From the NCBI GenBank assembly GCA_003151515.1, contig PLXS01000008.1:1-64000 (forward strand): 64,000 bases of DNA, read 5' to 3'. The DNA comes from Opitutaceae bacterium (GTDB taxonomy: Bacteria > Verrucomicrobiota > Verrucomicrobiia > Opitutales > Opitutaceae). Below the pieces are notes generated by a model that saw only the letters and a program-made list of their open reading frames with translations, ran no database searches and was not told the DNA's origin. Every line of letters begins with the position of its first letter. The first letter of the stretch is position 1. A program made the position numbers and the translations under genes. Below are positions 1-8,615 of the stretch, piece after piece.

Positions 1-93
1 GTATCCTTTGGGGTGTCCCTTGAGATGAGCACGTGGTAAAACGATGTGTTACATGCTGCGCCATCAAATCTACGGGACTTTTCGGCCACACAG

Positions 94-204
94 ATTTCAC
101 AGAAAAAACCCCAGAATCCGTGAAATGGTTTGTAACCCGTTGACCATCAAATCAGGATCCGAACGTCCCGAACGTAGCGCTCTACCAGGCTAAGCTACGC
201 CCCG
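94..204. repeat. Direct repeat copy 1: ATTTCAC-N19-GTGAAAT-N11-CGTTGAC-N18-ACGTCCCG... ending in a tRNA-Pro-like 5' fragment
   Basis: Same ordered blocks with identical spacers as 990..1098, read directly. Confidence 0.8.
163..204 (-). pseudogene. tRNA-Pro(CGG)-like 5' fragment (acceptor 5' strand, D-arm, anticodon loop)
   Basis: Minus strand CGGGGCGTAGCTTAGCCTGGTAGAGCGCTACGTTCGGGACGT; no matching 3' acceptor strand follows. Confidence 0.7.
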
Positions 205-356
205 ACATTTTCGCGAAATGCGAGTAGGCGCGTCCGCAGAGCGTGCCGCAAGCAGAAAAGACGGGATTCACCGGAGGAACAGGTTCTGGCAAGTCTCGAC
301 AGCGCGACAACAGCAGCTCTGCGAAAGGCCCTACCTTTGCTGCTGCCGTAAGATGG

Positions 357-647
357 TCACTTTCGCAAGTAAGCCTGAAGGTCATCGTGATTCCCGGAAA
401 ATACGAAAGTAAGAGTTCCAGGGCCGGCCTTGAAAAGCAGCCGCAGATCTAATCCAACGCGACATTCGAACAGGTTCCTTCCAAGCCGCCGAATGCCTAC
501 CCCGGTATATGAATGTGGCTGTCCGAAGGACCCGGCCGCTTCTTGCATGACAAGAGCCACTTGCTGGAGGTCAGCGTCCGACCGGCGGCTCAACGACCTC
601 AAAAACGACCTTGCAGTCTCGACCCTCATCCCCGCAATTCGCGCCAA
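357..647 (-). CDS. RelE/ParE-family-like toxin
   Basis: 96 aa, ends FECRVGLDLRLLFKAGPGTLTFVFSGNHDDLQAYLRK; overlaps the 3' end of the antitoxin ORF. Confidence 0.6.
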   Translation of the reverse strand: MARIAGMRVETARSFLRSLSRRSDADLQQVALVMQEAAGSFGQPHSYTGVGIRRLGRNLFECRVGLDLRLLFKAGPGTLTFVFSGNHDDLQAYLRK

Positions 648-901
648 TCTCCCTTGAATTCCTTAACTGTCTTCGCTCGCCGTTCGGCCTTAATCTTTGC
701 ATCGATGCATTCCTCAGCCTCCTGGACCTGTAACGGGGATAATCCATATTCCTGGTAGGCATAGTCAGCTGCTTGGACATTCACCTTTCGCAGGGCGATG
801 ATATCTGACCCGACGATGACACCCACCTCCTCTCCATTTGCTGCAAGCTTCAGCCAGTGGCCAAGATTTTGGCGGGCGTCAGTGATCGTGAGTGTCTTCA
901 T
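626..901 (-). CDS. Phd/YefM-like antitoxin
   Basis: 91 aa; N-terminus MKTLTITDARQNLGHWLKLAANGEEVGVIVGSDIIALRKV typical of the Phd/prevent-host-death family. Confidence 0.65.
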   Translation of the reverse strand: MKTLTITDARQNLGHWLKLAANGEEVGVIVGSDIIALRKVNVQAADYAYQEYGLSPLQVQEAEECIDAKIKAERRAKTVKEFKGDWRELRG

Positions 902-907
902 AATGTC

Positions 908-935
908 ATTAAAAACACAGCATAAAGTGCGTCAA
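908..935 (-). promoter_or_regulatory. Candidate sigma70-type promoter for the TA cassette
   Basis: Minus strand TTGACG (935..930), 16-nt spacer, TTTAAT (913..908), then GACATT-ATG. Confidence 0.4.
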
Positions 936-989
936 GTGTCATCGGCCGCTACTGCTCGCTATTTGTTAGGCGAATTCGAGATGGGGGCG

Positions 990-1098
990 ATTTCACATGC
1001 GAAAGGTCGAAGACCGTGAAATCTAGCGCAAGTCGTTGACAATCAACTCAAACGTAGTACGTCCCGAACGTAGCGCTCTACCAGGCTAGCTACGCCCC
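990..1098. repeat. Direct repeat copy 2, collinear with 94..204
   Basis: ATTTCAC 990, GTGAAAT 1016, CGTTGAC 1034, ACGTCCCG 1059; spacers match copy 1. Confidence 0.8.
1059..1098 (-). pseudogene. tRNA-Pro(CGG)-like 5' fragment, 1-nt deletion in the D-arm relative to copy 1
   Basis: Minus strand GGGGCGTAGCTAGCCTGGTAGAGCGCTACGTTCGGGACGT. Confidence 0.7.
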
Positions 1099-1239
1099 AA
1101 TCAATGTTGCGAAAATCCAGTAGGGCGGAGGGCGGAGCCCTCCGCATGCAGAAAGGTTCCGGGGCGGACCTGCACTCTGCGCAATGAGGGCTTTATGGAC
1201 GCTCATCCCGGCATGAGCGAGCCAGGCGCCATTGGCCGG

Positions 1240-2226
1240 TCACTCCAGGTTCATGCCAGTCCTCGCCGCGACTAGGGCGCAGACTTCCGGCACATATATC
1301 CGCGTTCCCGCAGGAAGCGCCGAGGATATGCCCGCAAAGCTGCTCGCATGCTGCGAGGCTAGGGCGCGGCTGACCTTGCCCTCGCCGGCGTTGTAGGCCG
1401 CTATCGCCAGGGGCCAGCTGCCGAAGCGCTCCTTCAGGGTCCGCAGGAGCCGCGCCGCCGCGTGCGCCGACTTGGCGGGGTCGGTGCGCTCGTCCGGCAG
1501 AAAGGTGCTCAACCCCAACCCCTTCGCAGTCGCCGCCTTGAGCTGGTAGAGCCCCCGGGCGCCGGATGGGTTGCGCGCGTTCGGATTGAGCGACGACTCG
1601 ACCTCGGCCAGCCAGGCCAGCTCCGGCGGCGCGCCCTCTTCGGTGAACGCGGCGCGCAGGACGGGCATGAGCGCGGCGGCGTTGGCTGGCGGCGGGCGAT
1701 GCTCGAATCGGCGCCGCCATAGGTCGTAGTAGGGCATGGCCGGGGCGGTCGTCCCCGGCGCGGGGATCGCTTTCGGAAGCGGCGCGTGCGCCGTCTCGGT
1801 GCCTGCGATTATTCGCGCAACATCCAGCTCGTCGAGGCGGGCGGCCAGCCAATCCGCGTAATCGGCGCTGCCGGGTGAGGCCCTGAGAACGGCGAGCAGA
1901 TCGCGCGCCTGAGGCTCGTATTTCGCCAGCTCCTCGAAAGAGTCCCCGTCAAGGGCGGCCTGCAGCGCTGCGGAGAAGGCCTCGAATTTCTCGCGCGAGG
2001 GGAACTCGTACTGCTGCTTCACCTCTGGCGGGGCGAACGTGTCGAAGAGCTGCTTTGCGGCCTCATATGTGTCGCCGTCATCCGCCGGAGCCGGCTGGAC
2101 GGGCGCCTGCGGGCTTGGCCCATCGGCGACGAGGCTTGGCAGCGCGCCGAGCAGAAGAGCGAGGCATCCGGCAGAGCGCAGGGTGCCGCAGAGGTTGGGG
2201 CCGTGGGTTCGCGGGTGACGCCGCAC
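1240..2226 (-). CDS. Lytic transglycosylase, SLT domain
   Basis: LAWLAEVESSLNPNARNPSGARGLYQLKAATAKGLGL...AIAAYNAGEGKVSRAL motif; GTG start at 2226 preceded by GAGAGGGG, followed by a signal-peptide-like segment; the longer ORF to 2661 looks non-coding upstream. Confidence 0.75.
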   Translation of the reverse strand: MRRHPRTHGPNLCGTLRSAGCLALLLGALPSLVADGPSPQAPVQPAPADDGDTYEAAKQLFDTFAPPEVKQQYEFPSREKFEAFSAALQAALDGDSFEELAKYEPQARDLLAVLRASPGSADYADWLAARLDELDVARIIAGTETAHAPLPKAIPAPGTTAPAMPYYDLWRRRFEHRPPPANAAALMPVLRAAFTEEGAPPELAWLAEVESSLNPNARNPSGARGLYQLKAATAKGLGLSTFLPDERTDPAKSAHAAARLLRTLKERFGSWPLAIAAYNAGEGKVSRALASQHASSFAGISSALPAGTRIYVPEVCALVAARTGMNLE

Positions 2227-2777
2227 ACCCCTCTCATTGCCGAACCGGCCTGATTTGGCAACCCGCTCCGGTCGGAACCGGGGCAGGGGCTCGCCGCTGG
2301 CCGACCTAACACCGTCTTCAGCCGCCGGTGGAACGACTCGAATGCATGGTCGATGATCAAGTTGGCCTCCTTGGGGGATCAAGGCGCGCCTTGTGGCAGA
2401 GGAACGCGCCTCGCCGGGGCGGCGGCCGCCCCCCCCCCAGGCAGGGACCGGCCGTGGGGGCACTGGACGCGCCCAGAATGCGCCAGTAGGCACACCGGCG
2501 CAGAAGTCGAACTTCACCGTACCACATGCAATTGTGGTTATGCCCCTCTTGTGGTACCGAAATCCCTCGTATGAGGGCCAATTCGGCCGATTTTGAGGGG
2601 GTATTCCTTCGGACCCGGCAGGTTCATTCGGGCCCCGGGTCCCCCCTTGGGCGGAGGGCACGGGGCGGTGAGCTTAAGATACTGTAAACAAGAACCTTAA
2701 GTGGCCGCGGCGCCCTGATTCCAGGGTCCGATGGCCGTCCGCAAGCTCCTCCGGAAAAGGACCCGGACCAAAAGCAA

Positions 2778-2801
2778 CCGGCGCCCTTTGAGGGGCGCCG
2801 G
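2778..2801 (-). terminator. Hairpin downstream of the ExbBD/TonB operon
   Basis: ccggcgcc-ctttgagg-ggcgccgg, 8-bp perfect stem just after the stop at 2821. Confidence 0.55.
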
Positions 2802-2820
2802 CTTTGCCTTCCTGGAAGAT

Positions 2821-3357
2821 TTAGCTCGCCTTGGGCGGCGGCGGTGGCGGCGGCTTTGCCATGGCGCTCTGGTCGGCCCGGGTGGCGATCATCTCGACCG
2901 TCCTCTGGATCTCGAGTTCAGCGTTTTGGCGCGCAACCTGGGTAAGCTCCACCTTCTTCTCCAGCTCAAAGTCCTCGCGGGTGAGCGCGTCCTTCTGCTT
3001 GTGGAGGCTGTCGAGCTCGATCGTCAGATCGGAAGCCTGCTTGGCGTAGGACTCAGCCATGGAGTTGGCCCGATCCGTGTCATCCTGGATCCGGCGCATG
3101 TCCGCGTCGTACCTATCCTGCTTGTCCTTGGCTGTCTTCGCGTCCTCGGCCGTGCGCTCCGCATTTCGGCGCTCCGCATCCTCGCGCGCCTTCGCCTCGG
3201 CCATGTGCTTCTTCTGCTCCGCGTCCGCCTTAACCCGGGCCACCTCCTCGAGGCGCGCCTTCTCCTTCGCCTCCCACCCAGCCTTGCTGTCGAAGTAGAA
3301 GAACAGGAAGACCGCGATCATCACGGTCGGGGCCAGTACATAAAGCCATTTTTTCAT
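2821..3357 (-). CDS. Membrane-anchored coiled-coil protein with proline-rich C-terminus
   Basis: N-terminal TM (WLYVLAPTVMIAVFLFFYF), long charged coiled coil, ends MAKPPPPPPPKAS. Confidence 0.7.
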   Translation of the reverse strand: MKKWLYVLAPTVMIAVFLFFYFDSKAGWEAKEKARLEEVARVKADAEQKKHMAEAKAREDAERRNAERTAEDAKTAKDKQDRYDADMRRIQDDTDRANSMAESYAKQASDLTIELDSLHKQKDALTREDFELEKKVELTQVARQNAELEIQRTVEMIATRADQSAMAKPPPPPPPKAS

Positions 3358-3385
3358 AGGTTAGCCTATTTGGGAAGTGACTAGG

Positions 3386-3925
3386 TTATTTCTTTTCGGC
3401 CGCGGCGAGCGCAGCGGCCTTGGCCGCGGCGGCATCCGCCACCTCGATCTTCTTCACCACGTCATCCAAGCGGGCCACGTTCTCGTTGGCCTTCACGACA
3501 AAGGTCTGCAGGAACGCCCCCTGCTCGATCGCCTCCTTCTTCTCGGCCTCGAGCTTGGTCAGCTCGTCCTTCGCCTCCTTGACGTCCTTTGTGAGCTTGT
3601 CGACCTGCCGCTCGAGCCTCTGGGACTCCTGGTCCGCCTTGTCGCGCGCCAGAATCGCGTTCTCCTTGTCGTCCTTCATCTTGCGATCCTTGGCCTCACG
3701 GTCGATGCGCTCCTGCTTGCGCTGCTTCTGGGCCTCGATGGCGTCCTTGATGGCGGCCTCGCGCATGACGGCCTCGACCTGGAGCTTGTCTAGCCGCCTC
3801 TGCCTCTCGGCGGCGACGATCTTGGCCTGCTTGGCGTCGTACTCCTTGCTGAAGTTCCAATAGTAGGCGAAGAACACCGCGATCGCGATGATCGGCACTA
3901 CCCAATAGATTTTGGATTTGATCAT
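3386..3925 (-). CDS. Membrane-anchored coiled-coil protein
   Basis: N-terminal TM (IYWVVPIIAIAVFFAYYW) then coiled coil; same architecture as the neighbour. Confidence 0.7.
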   Translation of the reverse strand: MIKSKIYWVVPIIAIAVFFAYYWNFSKEYDAKQAKIVAAERQRRLDKLQVEAVMREAAIKDAIEAQKQRKQERIDREAKDRKMKDDKENAILARDKADQESQRLERQVDKLTKDVKEAKDELTKLEAEKKEAIEQGAFLQTFVVKANENVARLDDVVKKIEVADAAAAKAAALAAAEKK

Positions 3926-3943
3926 AGTTGGTACCGCTAAGTC

Positions 3944-5380
3944 TTAGGATGAACTTCCGCCCTTCTTCTCGTCCCTGGTCCTGATGGCATCCTCGATCGC
4001 GTTCTTCAGGATGAGGAGCTGATGCTCGGGCTTGGCTCCTCCGGCCGTGGCGGCCTCAATAGCCTTGTCGATGGCGACCTTGGCGTCGTCGTACTGCTGG
4101 AGCTCGTAGGCCTGGTAGGCCGTCGCCATAAGCAGGTAGCTCCTTTGCGATTTTCCAAGGCCACCCTTTTCCTCGGCGAGCTTGTAGTACTTCAGGGCCT
4201 CCTCGCCCTTCTCGAGCGTGGCGTATATGCCGCCAATCTTCAGGTAGAGGTCGCCCTTGCTGGGGTAGTGCTTGACCGCGGACTTCAGGACATCGATTGC
4301 CGTGAAGTCTTGGTTGATCTGCTGGTATGAGGCCGAGAGAAGCTCCCAGCGGTCGAGCTCGGAGTCTATCGTTCCATCCTCGAGGCCTGCCCGAAGGACG
4401 TCCGCAGCGGTGCCGAACTGGCCCATCTCATAGTAGAGGGTGAAGCGCAGGTAGTTGTTCCTGGGATCCTTCATGTAGCCAAGCGCCTGCGCGTGCTCGA
4501 GAGTGTTCAGGGCCCGGATGTTGTACTTGCGCGACTCCTTGACATCCTTTATGCTATTCTGGGCCAAGACGATATAGAAGGTGACCAGGTCTTGCCAGTA
4601 TGTCTTGTTCTTCGGGTTCTTCGCGAGCATCAGCTCCAGTATCTTCGCGGCGTCGTTGTAGTCCTGGGCTTGCTGGAGTGTCGCCAGAAGGAAGACGTAC
4701 GTGGTCTCCTTGGGCCTGGCCGACAGATGAAGCGTCATCTCGATCTGATCGCGGGCCCGCTTCATGAGCTCCGGGTCCGGATGCTTCTCGTCCTTGGCCA
4801 CGGCCTCCGAGTAGAGCAGGCGGGAATAGTACTCGGAGATGTCGGAGTTCAGCTTCGGGGAAAGCGAGATCCAGCGCTGGATGGCCGCAATGCTCTTGTC
4901 GTAGTTTGCGAGCTGAGTCTCATGGTCCGTCTTCATGCCCTCGGCCTGCTGGTAGTAGAGCTGCGACAGGAAGTAGAGCATGTCGAGCGTCTGCTGCCTC
5001 GTGTAGAAGTGGTGCCTGTCGGAGATCGCGAGCGACTGCTCAAGGGGGGCCAGCGCATCGACGTACTTGTTGGCCATCGTCAGTATCTTGGCCTTGGTCT
5101 CGAGCAGGTAGCACTGGTCGAAGGTGTCCGGAGCCGCGTCCGTCATCAGGGTGTCGATCAGCTTGATGGCGCCGGTCCAGTCCTTGTCGTCGAGCAGCGG
5201 CTTGAGCTTGGCAAGTCCGTCGCCGACTGCGTCGGAAAGCGAGGCCGACTCCTTGATCTCGTCTCCCTCGGCTCGCAGGGTCGCCGGCGCGGCGAATAGC
5301 AGCGCCATCACGCCCAGGGCAAGGCAGACTGCGGGGATTCGGTAATGGGCCGTTCGCATGGGGCTACTGGTCTTGGTCAA
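3944..5380 (-). CDS. TPR-repeat secreted protein
   Basis: 478 aa, signal peptide, repeated helical TPR-like segments; ends at the TonB-exbBD operon. Confidence 0.75.
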   Translation of the reverse strand: MTKTSSPMRTAHYRIPAVCLALGVMALLFAAPATLRAEGDEIKESASLSDAVGDGLAKLKPLLDDKDWTGAIKLIDTLMTDAAPDTFDQCYLLETKAKILTMANKYVDALAPLEQSLAISDRHHFYTRQQTLDMLYFLSQLYYQQAEGMKTDHETQLANYDKSIAAIQRWISLSPKLNSDISEYYSRLLYSEAVAKDEKHPDPELMKRARDQIEMTLHLSARPKETTYVFLLATLQQAQDYNDAAKILELMLAKNPKNKTYWQDLVTFYIVLAQNSIKDVKESRKYNIRALNTLEHAQALGYMKDPRNNYLRFTLYYEMGQFGTAADVLRAGLEDGTIDSELDRWELLSASYQQINQDFTAIDVLKSAVKHYPSKGDLYLKIGGIYATLEKGEEALKYYKLAEEKGGLGKSQRSYLLMATAYQAYELQQYDDAKVAIDKAIEAATAGGAKPEHQLLILKNAIEDAIRTRDEKKGGSSS

Positions 5381-6008
5381 GGGTGAAGACGATCGGAACC
5401 TGCATGTGCGTGAAGACGGCGTGGCCGTTCTTTCGGCCGGCGCGAAACTTCCACTTGCTTACGGCCTGGACGGCCGCCGCCTCGAATTCGCGCTGCGACG
5501 AGTGGACGGCGTAGGCGTTCCTCACGTCGCCGTTCGTGTCGACGATGAAGTCGACCAGGACCTCGCCCGAGATTCCGGCGCGCCTCATCTCAAAGGGGTA
5601 CTGGGGCCTGGCCTGGAACCGCGCCGAGGGCACCTGGTCGAGCTTCGATATGTCGAACACCTCGATGCCCTGAAGCGGATTGCGGTTCTCCGGGATCTTG
5701 ACGATGTTCTTGGAGAGGGCCGAGAGGTCCGGAGGCGGAGGCTCGATCTGCTGCACGAACGACTCGGGCGTAACCACCTGCGGCACGTCGCTCTGCATCG
5801 GGGGCGTGATCTCCTGGGGCACCTGCTGCTGCTGGTCCTCGGTAACGTCCGGCTCGTCCGGCTCGAGCTTGGGCATCTCTATCTTTATCGTCTGCTCGTC
5901 CTCCTTGACCTTGGGCTTCGGCTTGTAGTGGGTGATGTTCCCACCCCAGGCCACGAGAAACTCGAGGGCGATCGTGAAGACGAATCCGATGATTAGGTCG
6001 CGGCGCAT
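5364..6008 (-). CDS. tonB: TonB-family energy transducer
   Basis: C-terminal PQYPFEMRRAGISGEVLVDFIVDTNGDVRNAYAVHSS...AVSKWKF TonB_C signature. Confidence 0.85.
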   Translation of the reverse strand: MRRDLIIGFVFTIALEFLVAWGGNITHYKPKPKVKEDEQTIKIEMPKLEPDEPDVTEDQQQQVPQEITPPMQSDVPQVVTPESFVQQIEPPPPDLSALSKNIVKIPENRNPLQGIEVFDISKLDQVPSARFQARPQYPFEMRRAGISGEVLVDFIVDTNGDVRNAYAVHSSQREFEAAAVQAVSKWKFRAGRKNGHAVFTHMQVPIVFTLDQDQ

Positions 6009-6035
6009 GGGCTCAGTTGGGTTATCTGCGTGCGA

Positions 6036-6467
6036 TTATTTCCCTGTGGGACGCACCTGCGTCTCGATGGAAACCTGCTCGATGCCGGCCTTGCGGACCT
6101 GGTCGAGGGCGTAGGCGGTCGCGCCGAAACGGGCCTTGTTGTCGCCGGCTATCAGCACGCGCGGCAGCTGCACCTGCGTCCTGTACGAGTGCAGGCGCGG
6201 CTCCAGCTCGTTCTGCCCGATCGGCTCCTTGTTCCAGTAGTACGTGCCCTGGTCGGACACCTGGAGCGTCACCATGTCGTCGTCCGGCTTCTGCGGTGTG
6301 CCGGAGGCGACGGGAAGCTGCACCGGCAGCGACTGGATGCGGCTCAGCGACAGCGTGAATAGTACGAAGGTCGCGAGAAGGAAGAAGATGACGTCGATCA
6401 GCGGTATGATCTCGATACGCGCCTTCTTCTTGCCCTCGTCGCCTCTGGAACTTCCTCCTCCGGCCAT
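6036..6467 (-). CDS. exbD: ExbD/TolR-family biopolymer transport protein
   Basis: KKKARIEIIPLIDVIFFLLATFVLFTLSLSR signature. Confidence 0.9.
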   Translation of the reverse strand: MAGGGSSRGDEGKKKARIEIIPLIDVIFFLLATFVLFTLSLSRIQSLPVQLPVASGTPQKPDDDMVTLQVSDQGTYYWNKEPIGQNELEPRLHSYRTQVQLPRVLIAGDNKARFGATAYALDQVRKAGIEQVSIETQVRPTGK

Positions 6468-6499
6468 TGTATTTTAGGGGTCTAGAGTTTCTGAACTTA

Positions 6500-6940
6500 C
6501 TACGAGGTGCTGGCCGGCGGCTTGACCTTGGTTTCGATCAGGACCTTCTGGATCCCGGCCTTTCTGACCTCGTCGAACACGTAGATGGCGGACGCGAAGG
6601 TCGCTTCTGCATCCCCGTTGATGAGGATGCGGGCGTCGTCGGGGTGCTCGATGTGAAAGGTCTTAAGCCGGGTCAGGAACTCGTCGAGAGTGACCGGGTC
6701 CTTGTCCCAGGCGAGGGTGCCCTCCTCGGTGACCGTGATCGTCGCGGTGCCGGCGGGATCACGCGGCTCACCCGTCTCCGACTCTGGAAGATTGACGCGC
6801 AGCCCCTGCGACTTGTTCAGCGAGAGCGTGAACAGCACGAACGTCGCAAGCAGGAAGAAGATGACGTCGATCAGAGGGATGATCTCGATTCGCGCCCTCT
6901 TCTTGCCTCCGCTGCTGCCTCCTCCACTAGATCCAGCCAT
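6500..6940 (-). CDS. exbD: ExbD/TolR-family biopolymer transport protein, second paralog
   Basis: KKRARIEIIPLIDVIFFLLATFVLFTLSLNK signature. Confidence 0.9.
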   Translation of the reverse strand: MAGSSGGGSSGGKKRARIEIIPLIDVIFFLLATFVLFTLSLNKSQGLRVNLPESETGEPRDPAGTATITVTEEGTLAWDKDPVTLDEFLTRLKTFHIEHPDDARILINGDAEATFASAIYVFDEVRKAGIQKVLIETKVKPPASTS

Positions 6941-6963
6941 GGTGAAAACGGCTTTTGGCCGGA

Positions 6964-7620
6964 TTAATGTGCGCTCGTCTCGGCCTTCTTCATCAGGATC
7001 TCAAGCGCGTGCGACGCGTCGGCGATCTCCTGCTTCATCTGCTCGGTGCGGGCGTTCATGATGTTGTAGGGGAACAGACAGATGATCGCGATGAACAGAC
7101 CGGTCATCGTGGCGATCAGCGCCTCGGCGACACCACCCGTGATCTGGCCGGCTGCGGCGCCGATGTCGCCGGTGCCCAGGCTGCCGAAGGTCCTCATCAT
7201 TCCGGTCACCGTTCCGAGGAGCCCGAGGAGCGGGGCAGCCGTGATGCAGGTGTCGAGCGTGGCCATGCCCTGCTGGTAGCGCGCCAGCTCTTGGCTGGCG
7301 GCGCGGAAGAACGCGGGCGTGATCGAGTCGAGATGCGTCAGGCTGTAGGTCACGATGCGCGCCACGGTGTCGTTGCTCTTCTTGCCGACCGTAAGGGCGC
7401 CGTTGATGTCACCCTTCTCGACCGACTCGAGCATCCGGCTCACGACCTCGGGCTCGCTGCGCCTGTTCTCGTTAATGATGAAAAGGAACCGCTCCACGAT
7501 GACGGTGATACCGACCGTGAGAACGATCAGAATGGGCCACATGACGGGCCCGCCGCTGGCGAACAACTCCATCGGCGTCTTGTTCAGGAGGAACACGAAG
7601 GCTAGGCTATGGGTGATCAT
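6964..7620 (-). CDS. exbB: MotA/TolQ/ExbB proton channel family protein
   Basis: TM-rich; TLDTCITAAPLLGLLGTVTGMMRTFGSL signature. Confidence 0.9.
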   Translation of the reverse strand: MITHSLAFVFLLNKTPMELFASGGPVMWPILIVLTVGITVIVERFLFIINENRRSEPEVVSRMLESVEKGDINGALTVGKKSNDTVARIVTYSLTHLDSITPAFFRAASQELARYQQGMATLDTCITAAPLLGLLGTVTGMMRTFGSLGTGDIGAAAGQITGGVAEALIATMTGLFIAIICLFPYNIMNARTEQMKQEIADASHALEILMKKAETSAH

Positions 7621-7987
7621 GGTTGGATTCTAGATTCGTTCTGGTTTGGATTCCTTAAGGGGTCTGGATGCTGGCTCGCGGGGTGGACGTGAAAAATCCT
7701 CGCGGCTAGGAAACTTGCAGGAACTGTGCCGCTTCATGCGCCGTCATCCCGTCGGCATACGAAATACCGGTAGTGCAGCTGGCGGGGAAAGTGGGTAAGA
7801 TGCTCAGCAAGGAAATCGGATGAGTGTTCATCGAAACCTCAGTGTCAACCTACAATTCTCGGGGCACACCATAAATCCTTTTTGCTGCCGTGCGCAACTA
7901 TTCTGCGCACTCAAATCGCGGCATGCAAAGCCCCTGCTGCGACCTCGGAAAAGGGTCGGCGCTGGAGCTGGTCCCCGCGCACGGGCG

Positions 7988-8010
7988 GGGGCGGACTGGC
8001 GATCCGCCCC
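7988..8010 (-). terminator. GC-rich hairpin after the tRNA cluster, no clear U-tract
   Basis: ggggcgga-ctggcga-tccgcccc perfect 8-bp stem. Confidence 0.35.
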
Positions 8011-8032
8011 GGCGCTACGATCCCCTGATTAA

Positions 8033-8106
8033 TGGCTGCCCGGCTAGGAGTCGAACCTAGACAAAACGAGTCAGAGTCGTTTGTGCTACCATTACACCAC
8101 CAGGCA
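8033..8106 (-). tRNA. tRNA-Gln(CTG)
   Basis: TGCCTGG...loop CTCTGAC...GGTTCGACTCC...CCGGGCAGCCA; acceptor stem pairs, CCA encoded. Confidence 0.93.
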
Positions 8107-8125
8107 GTGGGATTACTTGCGAGAA

Positions 8126-8200
8126 TGGAGCCGGCTGTCGGGGTCGAACCGACGACCCTCGGTTTACAAAACCGATGCTCTACCACTGAGCTAAGCCGGC
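8126..8200 (-). tRNA. tRNA-Thr(TGT)
   Basis: GCCGGCTTAGCTCAG...loop TTTGTAA...GGTTCGACCCC...AGCCGGCTCCA; CCA encoded. Confidence 0.94.
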
Positions 8201-8251
8201 CCTGGGATCAGGGGGTTTTGGCCTTTGATTGTGAAATAACGCCGGGGAGGC

Positions 8252-8326
8252 TGGTGGCTCCCCGGGGACTCGAACCCCGAACCTACTGATTAAGAGTCAG
8301 CTGCTCTACCATTGAGCTAGGAAGCC
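8252..8326 (-). tRNA. tRNA-Lys(CTT)
   Basis: GGCTTCCTAGCTCAATGG...loop CTCTTAA...GGTTCGAGTCC...GGGAGCCACCA; CCA encoded. Confidence 0.94.
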
Positions 8327-8615
8327 TTCAACCTAAGAAGTCAAAAGCTCAGAATCCGCCCCAGCAAGTCAACTCGAATTCGGTGCGCGGGATGAAACGC
8401 TCGGGCGCGTGGTCAGGGGACATGCTTTTGTTTAAACTAAGCGGTGCTTCGGCGAGAGCCGCGCGGCCAATGCAATCCCGACACGAATGGGCGTGTTGGG
8501 GAGTCAGATCGGCAGCGCGCGAGCCAGAACGTTGGCCGATGCAACCCAATCCTCCAAGCAAGGCGCGCCGGACGGCCGCCGTCAGCAGGCGCGCGGCCCA
8601 AAGCCTTTAGCGGGC

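Noticed and set aside
2731-6967. Plus-strand ORFs across the ExbBD/TonB operon
   Set aside because: Antisense to well-supported TonB/ExbD/coiled-coil genes; Leu/Val/Arg-rich shadow composition
7890-7910. GTGCGCA-actattc-TGCGCAC inverted repeat as a terminator
   Set aside because: Perfect 7-bp stem but no T-tract in the minus-strand direction and no adjacent gene end; function unclear
7911-8289. ORFs 7911..8186 (-) and 8032..8289 (+), e.g. GVEPTTLGLQNRCSTTELSRP
   Set aside because: Translations of the three tRNA genes, a well-known annotation artefact
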